Assembly: GCF_017795745.1 (NCBI RefSeq)
Contig: NZ_CP059067.1
Coordinates: 3,348,001 to 3,412,000, forward strand
Direction: 5' to 3'
Source of the DNA: Rhizobacter sp. AJA081-3
GTDB taxonomy: Bacteria > Pseudomonadota > Gammaproteobacteria > Burkholderiales > Burkholderiaceae_C
Length of the DNA stretch: 64,000 bases
In this document: positions 17,930 through 26,261 of the stretch, in pieces
Layout of the letters: each line of letters starts with the position of its first letter
Position numbering within the stretch: the stretch's first letter is position 1
The notes under the pieces: model-generated
What the model was told of the DNA's origin: nothing
Database searches by the model: none
What the model saw: only the letters and a program-made list of their open reading frames with translations
Program-made: the position numbers and the translations under genes

Positions 17930-18793
17930 ATGGACCGCTGCCGACCGACACGCCTGCTCGCCGCTGCCGGGCTCGGCCTGCTGCTTGCCGGCTGCGCCAA
18001 CCTGGCGCCGCTGCGCGAGACGGATGCGGCCGGTGCGCTGGTGCCGTCGACGATGGAACTCGATGGCGCTCCCACCGCCGCGCAGTGGTACCTGCCGGCC
18101 GGCGAGGCCAACGCCCTGATCGTGCTGCAGCACGGCTTCACGCGGGCCTGCGGCCACCTGCGCGGCACGTCGCGGCAGCTGATGGCCGCCGGCTCGATGG
18201 TGCTGTGCCTCGACGCGCCAATGGCCGGCGGCAACCCCGCGCTGGCTGGCGAGCTGGCGCGCCAGCTCGCCGCGTTGCGCACGGCGCCCGATGGCCGCGC
18301 GCTGCCCGAACGAATCATCGTCGCCGGCCATTCCGCCGGCGCGGCGTTCGCCGCAGCGCTCGGTGCGGCGCTGGATCGGTTCGCGCCGGAACGCCTGGCC
18401 GGCACCCTGCTCTTCGATCCGGTGGCCACCGATCGTTTCGAGGCGGATCTGCGCGCGGTGTCCGCGGCCGGGCGGCGCCCGGTGTGGGCCGCGCTCGCGC
18501 CGCCGCACCGCTGCAACGCGATGTCCAACGCGCTGCCGGCCCTGCGCCGCATCCGCAGCGAGGCGCTGGCAGCACAGCGTGACGGCTTCGTCGGCGTGCG
18601 CCTCGGTGGCGCCGCGACGCACGCCGACATCGAGGGCGAAGACAGCGACGGCCTGGCCGCGCTCGCCTGCGGTCGGCCGCAGGCGGAACAGACGACGCAA
18701 CTGCGTGCGCTCGCGCTGGCTTGGGCACGCTACCTTGCGCTCGGCCCAGGGCGGCGCACCCTCACGATCGAAGGCGCCCAGCCGATCGAGTGA
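17930..18793 (+). CDS. Alpha/beta-hydrolase lipoprotein (chlorophyllase/dienelactone-hydrolase-like)
   Basis: The 287-residue protein has a lipoprotein signal ending GLLLAGC (Cys about 24). It has an alpha/beta hydrolase core with an oxyanion-hole segment VLQHGFTRACGHLRG and nucleophile elbow GHSAGA, where serine is the expected nucleophile. A later FDPVATDR may carry the acid, and a histidine near GAATHADIEG could complete the triad. It probably acts as an esterase or lipase in the periplasm. Substrate is unknown. The downstream LanC-like gene begins 44 bases later. Confidence 0.78.
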   Translation: MDRCRPTRLLAAAGLGLLLAGCANLAPLRETDAAGALVPSTMELDGAPTAAQWYLPAGEANALIVLQHGFTRACGHLRGTSRQLMAAGSMVLCLDAPMAGGNPALAGELARQLAALRTAPDGRALPERIIVAGHSAGAAFAAALGAALDRFAPERLAGTLLFDPVATDRFEADLRAVSAAGRRPVWAALAPPHRCNAMSNALPALRRIRSEALAAQRDGFVGVRLGGAATHADIEGEDSDGLAALACGRPQAEQTTQLRALALAWARYLALGPGRRTLTIEGAQPIE

Positions 18794-18837
18794 GCATCGC
18801 TGGTAGTCTGCGCGCCGAAGCATCCGGAAGGCACGCC

Positions 18838-20055
18838 ATGCTGTTCGACCCCACCCGCCACGAAACACTGCAGCCCCTGGCCTGGGACGAAGGCGCGTGC
18901 CGCGCCGCCATCCAGGCCATCGTCGACGACACCGAGCGGCACTTCTCGCCCGAACGCTACTGGCCGCCGCACCCGCGCGACATCGAGCCCGGCGACGACC
19001 TCTCGGTGCCGGGCACCTCGCTCTACTTCGGCGCCTGCGGCGTGATCTGGGCGCTGCAGCACCTGCAGTCGCTCGGCGCGGCGCGGCTCTCGCGCGACCC
19101 GGCCGAGGATCTCGACACGCTGCTCGAGCGCAGCCACGCGTGGCTGGCCGCGGTCGACGGCCGTGATGAAGTCGCCGCCTACCTGATGGGCGACCTGCCG
19201 ATCCTGCTGCTCGCCCAGTGCCGGGCGCCGAGCGCCGAACGGGCCAACCGGCTCGCCGCGCTGATCGAGGGCAACCTCGATCACCCGAGCCGCGAGCTGA
19301 TGTGGGGGGCGCCGGGCACGATGCTGGCGGCGTCGTTCCTGCACGATCTCGATGCGGATCCGCGCTGGGCCGAACTGTTCCGCCGCTCGGCCGAGCAACT
19401 GTGGTCGCAGCTCGAATGGTCGGACCGCCACGGCTGCGCGTTCTGGACGCAGGACCTCTACGGCCACCGCAGCACCTACCTCGACGCCGTGCACGGCTTC
19501 GTGGCCACCGCCAGCGTGCTGATCCGCGGCCGCCAGCTGCTCGATGCGGCGGCGTGGTCGGCGTGGCAGGAGTGCATCGTCAACACCGTGCAGCGCAGCG
19601 CGACGCGCGAGGGCGGGCTGGCGAACTGGCGCGTCTTCCTCGACGTGCCCGAGGGCACGACGCCGCGAATGCTGATGCAGTTCTGCCACGGCGCGCCGGG
19701 TTTCGTCGTCTGCCTCGCCGGCCTGCCGGACCCCGCGCTCGACGAGTTGCTGATCGCCGGCGGCGAGGCCACCTGGGCCGCCGGGCCGCTGGCCAAGGGC
19801 AGCAACCTGTGCCACGGCACGGCCGGCAACGGCTACGCCTTCCTCAAGCTCTACCGCCGCACCGGCAACGCACTGTGGCTGGATCGTGCGCGCGCCTTCG
19901 CGATGCATGCGCTGGCGCAGTCGCGCGCCGATGCGGCCGAGCACGGCCAGGGCCGGTATTCGCTGTGGACCGGCGACCCCGGCCTGGCGATCTACCTGTG
20001 GGCCTGCGTGCAGGGCACGGCCGACTATCCGACACTCGACGTCTTCTACGCCTGA
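18838..20055 (+). CDS. LanC-like protein (lanthionine synthetase C / LanCL family)
   Basis: The 405-residue protein has the alpha/alpha toroid signatures of LanC. The zinc ligands appear as FCHGAPG (Cys283) and NLCHGTAGNGYAFLKLY (Cys325, His326), with VPGTSLYFGACGVIWAL near residue 58 and a late YSLWTGDPGLAIYL. The second motif is closer to eukaryotic LanCL proteins than to lantibiotic cyclases. No LanB/LanM dehydratase or Cys-rich precursor gene is seen nearby, so lantibiotic synthesis is not supported. Such stand-alone proteins may add glutathione or thiols to dehydroamino acids in damaged proteins. Confidence 0.85.
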   Translation: MLFDPTRHETLQPLAWDEGACRAAIQAIVDDTERHFSPERYWPPHPRDIEPGDDLSVPGTSLYFGACGVIWALQHLQSLGAARLSRDPAEDLDTLLERSHAWLAAVDGRDEVAAYLMGDLPILLLAQCRAPSAERANRLAALIEGNLDHPSRELMWGAPGTMLAASFLHDLDADPRWAELFRRSAEQLWSQLEWSDRHGCAFWTQDLYGHRSTYLDAVHGFVATASVLIRGRQLLDAAAWSAWQECIVNTVQRSATREGGLANWRVFLDVPEGTTPRMLMQFCHGAPGFVVCLAGLPDPALDELLIAGGEATWAAGPLAKGSNLCHGTAGNGYAFLKLYRRTGNALWLDRARAFAMHALAQSRADAAEHGQGRYSLWTGDPGLAIYLWACVQGTADYPTLDVFYA

Positions 20056-20074
20056 GCCCCGCTCGCCCCGCACC

Positions 20075-21127
20075 ATGCCGACAAGCGCCGCGCTGATCGA
20101 ATCGTTTCGCGAGCAGGTGCGCTGGTGCGACAAGCTCGGCTCGCCCTTCACCGCACGGCTGCTCGAAGCCATGCTGCAGGACTGGCTCGATGCTGGCCCG
20201 ATGCGCGCGCTGCTGCCGGCGTGGACCTTCGGCCCGCCCGCCACCGACCTGGTGCCGCTGCGCCTGGCCGGCGGCCTGCACGCGCTGGCGCTGTCGGGCC
20301 GCCACCCGGAACTCACCGCGCTCTACCCGCCCGCCGCAGCGCAGTTCGATGCCGAGGCGATCGTGCCGCTGCTGCGCCGCCTGCTCGTCGACGAGGCCGA
20401 GATGCTGCGCGGCTTTCTGGCCAGCGCCCCGCAGACCAACGAGACGCAGCGCAGCGCCGTGCTGATCGGCGGCTACGCAGCCATCGCAAAGGCCACCGGG
20501 CTGCCGCTGGCGCTGTGCGAGATCGGCGCGAGCGCGGGCCTGAACCTGCTGTGGGACCGCTTCCACTACCGCCTCGGCGCGCAGTGCTGGGGCGACGCGG
20601 CCAGCCCGGTGCAGATCGTCTCCGACTGGCGCGGCACGCCGCCCGCCCTGCCCGCGGCGATCGCGGTGGCCGAGCGGCGCGGCAACGACCTCATGCCGGT
20701 CGACCTGCGCGACCCGCAGGCGGTGCTGCGCCTGCGCGCCTACGTGTGGCCCGACCAGGCGGCGCGTGCCGCGCGGCTGCAGGGCGCGATCACGCTGGCG
20801 CAGCAGGGCCTGCCGCCGGTGGACGCCGGCGACGCCGCCGAATGGGTGGCGCGCCGGCTGGCCGAGCCGGCCGCGGGCGTGGCCACGGTGCTCGTGCATT
20901 CGGTGGTCTGGCAGTACCTGCCTTCGGCCACGCAGTCGAACATCGAATCCACGCTCGCCCAGGCCGGCGCGCGCGCCACGCGGGCCGCGCCACTGGCCTG
21001 GCTGCGCATGGAGTTCTACGACAGCGGCGCGCCGGCCGAGCTGCGGCTGACGCTGTGGCCGGGCGGCGAGGAGCGGGTGCTCGCGCGGGCCCATCCGCAC
21101 GGCGAGTGGGCCGAGTGGCTCGACTAG
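20075..21127 (+). CDS. DUF2332 family protein
   Basis: This 350-residue protein has the DUF2332 features: an N-terminal helix set (FREQVRWCDKLGSPFTARLLEAM), the segment TNETQRSAVLIGGY, then LCEIGASAGLNLLWDRFHY. The last segment resembles the glycine-rich loop of Rossmann-type methyltransferases. A later VLVHSVVWQYLP is also conserved. Enzymatic role is unknown, though a SAM-dependent methyltransferase fold is plausible. It follows the LanC-like gene by 19 bases and is probably in the same operon. A short palindrome (CGCGAGATCTCGCG, 21131-21144) just after the stop may act in termination. Confidence 0.85.
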   Translation: MPTSAALIESFREQVRWCDKLGSPFTARLLEAMLQDWLDAGPMRALLPAWTFGPPATDLVPLRLAGGLHALALSGRHPELTALYPPAAAQFDAEAIVPLLRRLLVDEAEMLRGFLASAPQTNETQRSAVLIGGYAAIAKATGLPLALCEIGASAGLNLLWDRFHYRLGAQCWGDAASPVQIVSDWRGTPPALPAAIAVAERRGNDLMPVDLRDPQAVLRLRAYVWPDQAARAARLQGAITLAQQGLPPVDAGDAAEWVARRLAEPAAGVATVLVHSVVWQYLPSATQSNIESTLAQAGARATRAAPLAWLRMEFYDSGAPAELRLTLWPGGEERVLARAHPHGEWAEWLD

Positions 21128-21146
21128 CCGCGCGAGATCTCGCGTT

Positions 21147-22217
21147 TCACTGCGCTGGGTCGCGGTGCTTCCAGCGGATCGCGTCGATCTCGGCGAGCAG
21201 CTCCGGCGACAGCGTGGTGCCCCAGGCAGCGAGGTTCTCGTCGAGCTGCGCCTGGCTGGTCACGCCGATGATGGTGCTGGCCACGCGCCAGCTGCCGTAG
21301 CAGAAGGCCAGCGCCAGCTGCGCCGGCGTCAGGCCGTGGCGGCGCGCCAGCGCGTTGTACAGGCGTGCTGCCTCGATCGCCTCCGGCCGCGCCCAGCGCT
21401 GCTTCTTCATCGTGTCGAACATCGCCAGCCGGCCGGGCTGCTCGGCACCGTCCAGTCCGACCGTGTCGTACTTGCCGCTCAGCGCGCCGAAGGCCAGCGG
21501 CGAGTAGGCCAGCAGCGAGACCTGCAGGCGGTGCATCACCTCGTCCAGGCCGTTGTCGAGCGCGCGGCTGGTCAGCGCATAGGGGTTCTGCACCGTGGCC
21601 ACGCGCGGCAGGTGGTGCTGCTCGGCCAGGCGCACGAACTCCGCCACGCCGTAGGGCGACTCGTTGGACAGGCCGATGTGGCGCACCTTGCCCGCCTTGA
21701 CGAGCGTGGCCATCGCGTCGAGCTGCTCCTGGATGGACGAGACGGCGCGGTCTTTGGTCGGGTCGAAGTAGATCGCGCCGAAGCTCGGCACGTTGCGCGC
21801 CGGCCAGTGGATCTGGTAGAGGTCGATCACGTCGGTGCGCAGCCGCTTCAGGCTGTCGTCGCAGGCGCCGATGATGTCGGCCTTGGTGAGATCTGGGCTG
21901 CCGTTGCGCACCCAGTCCATGCCGCGCGCCGGGCCGGCCACCTTGGTGGCCAGCACCACCTTGCCGCGCGCACCGGGGCGGCTGGCGAACCAGTTGCCGA
22001 TGATGGCCTCGGTGGCGCCGAAGGTCTCGCGCTTCGCGGGCACCGAGTACATCTCGGCGGTGTCGATGAAGTTGACGCCGCGTGCGAGCGCGTGGTCGAG
22101 GATGGCATGGGCCTGGCTTTCGGCGACCTGCTCGCCGAAGGTCATGGTGCCGAGGCAGATGGGGGTGACGCGCAGGTCGCTGCGGCCGAGGGGGCGGAGG
22201 GGGAGGGCTGAGGTCAT
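21147..22217 (-). CDS. NADP(H)-dependent aldo/keto reductase (Tas-like)
   Basis: The 356-residue protein has the aldo/keto reductase barrel with the catalytic tetrad visible: Asp in FIDTAEMYS, Tyr in the same segment, Lys in LATKVAG and His in YQIHWP. GLSNESPYGVAEF and a C-terminal IIGVTSQAQLDENL match the Tas subgroup of about 346-350 residues. It reduces aldehydes or ketones in the cytoplasm with NADPH; the natural substrate is unknown. The start MTSALPLRPLGRSDL is chosen because family proteins begin there. Confidence 0.92.
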   Translation of the reverse strand: MTSALPLRPLGRSDLRVTPICLGTMTFGEQVAESQAHAILDHALARGVNFIDTAEMYSVPAKRETFGATEAIIGNWFASRPGARGKVVLATKVAGPARGMDWVRNGSPDLTKADIIGACDDSLKRLRTDVIDLYQIHWPARNVPSFGAIYFDPTKDRAVSSIQEQLDAMATLVKAGKVRHIGLSNESPYGVAEFVRLAEQHHLPRVATVQNPYALTSRALDNGLDEVMHRLQVSLLAYSPLAFGALSGKYDTVGLDGAEQPGRLAMFDTMKKQRWARPEAIEAARLYNALARRHGLTPAQLALAFCYGSWRVASTIIGVTSQAQLDENLAAWGTTLSPELLAEIDAIRWKHRDPAQ

Positions 22218-22452
22218 GCGGACAAGTCTACGGGGTGGGCCGGGTGGGACGGCACGCATGCGGCGCATCTGGCAACATGGCCCCATCGAAGGTCGACCCT
22301 TGCCTCGCAGCGCTGAACTTCTCTGTGCTCGCGCTCGACCATTGCGCTACGCGCCATCGGAATTGTTCCGCCCCGTGGCGCAAGGCGGAGCGATGCCGTC
22401 TGAATTTTCGCTGGAGCCGACCCGACCGACCACCCACCCCAGCGAAGTCCCC

Positions 22453-23175
22453 ATGGACCGCGACCAGATCAAATCCATCTTCGACCGCCAGGCCCCGACC
22501 TACGACCAGCAGTGGGCCAAGCTCTCCGCCCTTCGCGAGGGCCTGCACCTGCTGCTCGGCTCGGTGTTTGCCACGCTGCCGGCCCAGGCGCGCATCCTGT
22601 GCGTGGGCGCCGGCACGGGGGCCGAGATCCAGCACCTGGCTTTGCTCTTCCCGGGCTGGAGCTTCACCGCGGTGGAGCCATCGCCGGCCATGCTGAGCGC
22701 CTGCCGTGAGCGGGCCGAGTCGAACGGCTACGCGCAGCGCTGCCGCTTTCACGAGGGCTACCTCGATTCGCTGCCCACGGGCGAGCCCTTCGATGCGGCC
22801 ACCTGCCTGCTCGTCTCGCAGTTCATCCTGGACCGGCCCGAGCGCGCGGCCTTCTTCCGCACCATCGCCGAACGCCTGCGGCCGGGCGGCCTGCTGGCGA
22901 GTGCCGACCTCGCGTCGGACCTGAGTTCGGCATCGCAGCGCAGCCTGCTCGAAGTCTGGTTCCGCACCATGGCCACCGCCGACCTGTCTGCCGAGGCGCT
23001 GCAGCGCATGCGTGATGCCTACGAGCGCGATGTCGCGGTCTTGCCGCCGGCGGAGGTGGAGGCGATCATCCGCGCCGGTGGCTTCGACACGCCGGTGCGC
23101 TTCTTCCAGGCCGGCCTCATGCACGCGTGGTTCTCCCGCGTGGCTCGCGACACACTGAACACCTCTTCGCCATGA
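22453..23175 (+). CDS. Class I SAM-dependent methyltransferase
   Basis: The 240-residue protein contains the SAM-binding motif I ILCVGAGTGAEIQHLA, an acidic motif II AVEPSPAML, and post-motif RLRPGGLLASADLAS. The N-terminus IFDRQAPTYDQQWAK is common to small-molecule methyltransferases. The substrate is unknown. ATG 22453 is chosen because the conserved region begins right after it; an in-frame ATG lies 60 bases upstream. The last codons overlap the next gene (ATGA), implying translational coupling with the DUF4256 protein. Confidence 0.88.
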   Translation: MDRDQIKSIFDRQAPTYDQQWAKLSALREGLHLLLGSVFATLPAQARILCVGAGTGAEIQHLALLFPGWSFTAVEPSPAMLSACRERAESNGYAQRCRFHEGYLDSLPTGEPFDAATCLLVSQFILDRPERAAFFRTIAERLRPGGLLASADLASDLSSASQRSLLEVWFRTMATADLSAEALQRMRDAYERDVAVLPPAEVEAIIRAGGFDTPVRFFQAGLMHAWFSRVARDTLNTSSP

Positions 23176-23717
23176 ACAAGACCGAACGCGATCAACTGCT
23201 GCGCACGCTGCGCAGCCGCTTCGAAGAGCACCCGGCACGCCATGCGGGCCTGGCCTGGGCGCAGGTGCTGGCCCGGCTCGACGCAGCGCCCGCCGCGCTG
23301 AAGACCCTCGCCGCGATGGAAGCCTCGGGCGGCGAGCCGGACGTGATCGGCGTGGACGCGGGCAGCGGCGAGCTGCTCTTCTGCGACTGCGCCGCCGAGA
23401 GCCCGAGCGGGCGCCGCAGCCTGTGCTTCGACGAGGATGCGCTGCACGCCCGCAAGGAGAACAAGCCCCAAGGCAGCGCCGCCGGCTTGGCGCAAGAGAT
23501 GGGCGTCGAGCTGCTGTCGGAAGCGCAGTACCGCGCACTGCAGGAGCTCGGCGAGTTCGACCTCAAGACCTCGAGCTGGATCGCGACACCCGACGAGGTG
23601 CGCGCGCTCGGCGGCGCGCTGTTCGGAGACCGGCGCTACGGCCGCGTGTTCGTCTATCACAACGGGGCGCAGTCCTACTACGCCGCACGGGGCTTCCGCG
23701 CATTGCTGCGGGTGTGA
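23172..23717 (+). CDS. DUF4256 family protein
   Basis: The 181-residue cytoplasmic protein matches the DUF4256 pattern: an N-terminal helix LRSRFEEHPARHAGLAWAQV, then GGEPDVIGVD, LLFCDCAAESPSGRRSLCFD, and a C-terminal TSSWIATPDEVRALGGALFGDRR, RVFVYHNGAQSYY. Function is unknown. It overlaps the methyltransferase stop by 4 bases and is probably co-translated with it. The three cysteines in the middle could bind metal, but no complete motif is visible. Confidence 0.85.
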   Translation: MNKTERDQLLRTLRSRFEEHPARHAGLAWAQVLARLDAAPAALKTLAAMEASGGEPDVIGVDAGSGELLFCDCAAESPSGRRSLCFDEDALHARKENKPQGSAAGLAQEMGVELLSEAQYRALQELGEFDLKTSSWIATPDEVRALGGALFGDRRYGRVFVYHNGAQSYYAARGFRALLRV

Positions 23718-23741
23718 TCACTCGGCGAGGATCTTTCTACA

Positions 23742-23762
23742 GTTTATTGTTTTACAGTAAAC
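23742..23762. promoter_or_regulatory. AT-rich 21-bp inverted repeat upstream of the DUF2975/Cro-regulator operon
   Basis: The sequence from GTTTATTGT to ACAGTAAAC reads almost identically on both strands (GTTTA-y-TGT, centre, ACA-r-TAAAC), with one mismatch per arm. It is strikingly AT-rich for this genome and lies 34 bases before the DUF2975 start. It is a likely operator for the HTH protein encoded next in the operon. Confidence 0.55.
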
Positions 23763-23795
23763 TTTGGCCGTACGACAGCAAGTACGGAGCCTCGC

Positions 23796-24347
23796 ATGAC
23801 CCCTTCCGCCCCCTCCCGCCGACTGCCCGGCTCGCTGGCCCGCGTGGTGTTCGTCGTTCGTGCGCTGTGCGTGCTGGGCGCGCTCTCGCTGATCGCCGTG
23901 CCGCTGTGGTTCTGGGCCTCGCCCGAGGCGATCGAGCGCCTGGCGCCATCGATGGTGGGCGTCGCGGAGATGCGCATCGACGCGCGCGCGCAGTGGCTCG
24001 GCGGCGCGCTGTCGCTGCTGCCGGTGTCGCTCGGCCTGTATGCGCTGTGGCAGCTGTGGCGTCTGTTCAGCGAATACGCCGCCGGCCGCGTGTTCGGCCG
24101 CACGGCGCTGGCGCACCTGCGCCGCTTCGCCTGGGCGCTGCTGGGCACCGCATTGCTCGCGCCGCTGGTGCGCGCCGCCACCTCGGTGGCGCTGACGCTG
24201 GGCAACCCGCCCGGGCGCCGCATGCTGGTCGTCGGCTTCTCGTGGAACGACTACATGGCGGTGCTGCTCGCCGCCGTGCTGATCGCCATCGCCACGGTGA
24301 TGGCGGAGGCTGTGCGCGTGGCGGAAGAGAACGAGTCGTTCGTCTGA
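23796..24347 (+). CDS. DUF2975 membrane protein
   Basis: This 183-residue protein has four hydrophobic helices (starting at residues about 17, 66, 110 and 145) and the family segment LWQLWRLFSEYAAGRVFGRTALAHLRRFAWALL. DUF2975 proteins are routinely encoded just before a small Cro/CI-type regulator, exactly as here. The pair is thought to act in a membrane-linked regulatory unit, but the signal is unknown. The HTH gene follows after one base. Confidence 0.85.
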   Translation: MTPSAPSRRLPGSLARVVFVVRALCVLGALSLIAVPLWFWASPEAIERLAPSMVGVAEMRIDARAQWLGGALSLLPVSLGLYALWQLWRLFSEYAAGRVFGRTALAHLRRFAWALLGTALLAPLVRAATSVALTLGNPPGRRMLVVGFSWNDYMAVLLAAVLIAIATVMAEAVRVAEENESFV

Positions 24348-24348
24348 C

Positions 24349-24576
24349 ATGCCCATCGTCGTCAACCTCGACGTGATGCTCGCGAAGCGCAAGATGCGCT
24401 CGCGCGAACTCGCCGAGCGCATCGGCATCACCGAGCAGAACCTCTCGCTGCTCAAGTCAGGCAAGGTGCGCGGCGTGCGCTTCGACACGCTGTCGCGCAT
24501 CTGCGAGGTGCTCGATTGCCAGCCCGGCGACCTGCTCGAATTCCGGCCGGGGCCGGACGATCCGCCCGAGGCCTGA
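24349..24576 (+). CDS. Small Cro/CI-type HTH regulator (YozG-like)
   Basis: The 75-residue protein is a single helix-turn-helix domain: MLAKRKMRSRELAERIGITEQNLSLLKSGK, then RFDTLSRICEVLDCQPGDLLEF. This matches the YozG family that accompanies DUF2975 proteins. It probably binds its own promoter; the AT-rich dyad at 23742-23762 is the candidate site. Its TGA overlaps the ATG of the next gene. Confidence 0.92.
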   Translation: MPIVVNLDVMLAKRKMRSRELAERIGITEQNLSLLKSGKVRGVRFDTLSRICEVLDCQPGDLLEFRPGPDDPPEA

Positions 24577-25157
24577 TGCGGCATCCCTCGCGCAGCCGCA
24601 CGGTCGCGGCGGCCATCGTCGTCGCCGTGCACCTGGCACTGCTGATCGCCTGGATGCACGACGCCGTGCGCCCACTCGGCCACGCGGTGCCGCCACGCAT
24701 CAGCGTGCGGCTGATCGCGGCGGCGCCGCCCGCTCGTGCTGCCGAGCCTGCGGTGGCACAGCCGGCACGCACCCCGGTGCGCCGCGCGCCGCCGGCGGCA
24801 CGGGCCGAGGCGCCGCGCCGCGATGCCATCGCCCCGCAGGCCATCACGATGCAGGCGATCGCCGCCGAACCCGCGGCGTCGCAGACGGCCACGGCGCCAC
24901 CCGCCGCCACCGAGCCGCTGCTCGACAGCGAAGCGACGCGCCGCGCCCTGCGCGCGAGTGCGCGCGACCCCGGCCTCGCCGCGCGGGCCGGGCGTTTCGG
25001 CGCCGAGCCGCTCTCGCCCGACGCGCGGCTCGGCGCCGAGGTGCAGAAGAGCGCCAAAGGCGACTGCCTGAAGGGCGAGTACCTCGGCGGCGGCATGGGC
25101 CTGCTGAGCCTGCCCTTCCTCGCCGCTGCTGCACTGCGGGAGCAGTGCCGCCGCTGA
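24576..25157 (+). CDS. Hypothetical single-pass membrane protein with Ala/Pro-rich linker
   Basis: The 193-residue protein has one N-terminal membrane helix (residues about 9-26, VAAAIVVAVHLALLIAW). A long Ala/Pro/Arg-rich linker follows, and then a compact C-terminal part (GDCLKGEYLGGGMGLLSLPFLAAAALREQC) with two cysteines. The layout recalls energy-transducer or envelope-spanning proteins, but no TonB C-terminal domain is visible. Its start codon overlaps the stop of the HTH gene, so it belongs to that operon. No family was recognised. Confidence 0.65.
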   Translation: MRHPSRSRTVAAAIVVAVHLALLIAWMHDAVRPLGHAVPPRISVRLIAAAPPARAAEPAVAQPARTPVRRAPPAARAEAPRRDAIAPQAITMQAIAAEPAASQTATAPPAATEPLLDSEATRRALRASARDPGLAARAGRFGAEPLSPDARLGAEVQKSAKGDCLKGEYLGGGMGLLSLPFLAAAALREQCRR

Positions 25158-25274
25158 CGCGGGCCGACCGCGGGCGATGGCCCGCCGAGCGCGGGCCATT
25201 GGCTCCTTCGGGCGATGAGCCGCGCCGGGTCGATCCCGAGAATCCATCTCATCCGATCCACCCCGAGGCCCGCC

Positions 25275-26243
25275 ATGTCCCAGCCCAGCCGCATCTCGAT
25301 GCTCGAAACCATGATGCTGATCCGTGCCCACGAGGAGCGGCTCGCCGCCAACGCCGGCAGCTCGCCGGGCACCTGCACCGCCGTCGGCCAGGAAGCCGCC
25401 GCCGTCGGCGTGGTGGGCGCGCTGCTGCCACGCGACCGCATCCTCACCAACCACCGCAGCGCCGGCCACCTGCTCGCCCGCGGCGCCGACCCCGGCCGCC
25501 TGATGGCCGAGGTGATGGGCCGAGCCGACGGCTACTGCCGCGGCAAGAGCGGCTCGCTGCACGTGTCCGCCAAGGAGCTCGGCGTGGTGCTCACCTCCAC
25601 CATCGTCGGCGGCGAGCTCTCGCTGGCGCCGGGCGTGGCGCTGGCGCAGAAGATGGGCTCGAGCGTGCCCAACGAGGGCACCGAGCCCGGCGGCATCACC
25701 GCCGTCTTCTTCGGCGACGGCGCGGCCTGCGAAGGCATCTTCCACGAGTCGATCAACCTCGCCGTGACCTGGCAACTGCCGGTGCTCTACGTCTGCGAGA
25801 ACAACCAGTGGCAAGCCTTCGTGCGCCGCGACGAGACCATGCCGCACGAGCAGGTGCGGCCCTGGGCGGCGTCGCACGGCCTGCCGGCCGTCGCCGTCGA
25901 CGGCAACGACGTCGAGGCGGTGCACGCCGCCGCGCTCGCCGCCGCCGAGCACGTGCGCACGACCGGCACGCCCTACTTCCTGGAGCTGGTCACCTACCGC
26001 ACGCGCGGCCACTACGAGCCCGACGACCAGGCCTACGTCGACAAGGACGAGCTGGCGCGCTGGAAGGCGCGTGACCCGATCGCGCTGCAGCGCGAGCGCC
26101 TGCTGGCCGCCGGCGAGCTGGCCCCGGGCGAGCTCGCGCACCTGGAGCAGCGCGTGGCCGACACCGTCGAGGCCGCCTTCGCCTTCGCGCAGAACTCGCC
26201 CTGGCCCGATGTGCGCGAGCTGCTCACCGACGTCTACGCCTGA
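25275..26243 (+). CDS. Thiamine-diphosphate-dependent dehydrogenase E1, alpha subunit (AcoA/PdhA-like)
   Basis: The 322-residue subunit shows the ThDP-binding motif GDGAACEGIFHESINLAVTWQLPVLYVCENN split in the usual way (GDG near 147, NN about 30 residues later). It also has YCRGKSGSLH and a conserved RTRGHYEPD phosphorylation-loop equivalent. Length and motifs fit acetoin or branched-chain/pyruvate dehydrogenase E1 alpha. The beta subunit follows 18 bases later, but no E2 acyltransferase or lipoamide dehydrogenase gene is present. The 2-oxo acid substrate cannot be read from sequence. Confidence 0.9.
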   Translation: MSQPSRISMLETMMLIRAHEERLAANAGSSPGTCTAVGQEAAAVGVVGALLPRDRILTNHRSAGHLLARGADPGRLMAEVMGRADGYCRGKSGSLHVSAKELGVVLTSTIVGGELSLAPGVALAQKMGSSVPNEGTEPGGITAVFFGDGAACEGIFHESINLAVTWQLPVLYVCENNQWQAFVRRDETMPHEQVRPWAASHGLPAVAVDGNDVEAVHAAALAAAEHVRTTGTPYFLELVTYRTRGHYEPDDQAYVDKDELARWKARDPIALQRERLLAAGELAPGELAHLEQRVADTVEAAFAFAQNSPWPDVRELLTDVYA

Positions 26244-26261
26244 ACACGAGAGGAACCGATC

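Noticed and set aside
18838-20055. Lantibiotic biosynthesis cluster
   Set aside because: Only a LanCL-like protein is present, with no precursor, dehydratase, protease or dedicated transporter.
21131-21144. Palindrome CGCGAGATCTCGCG between convergent genes as a confirmed terminator
   Set aside because: The stem is short with a four-base loop and only three T after it, so it is noted in the gene entry but not called.
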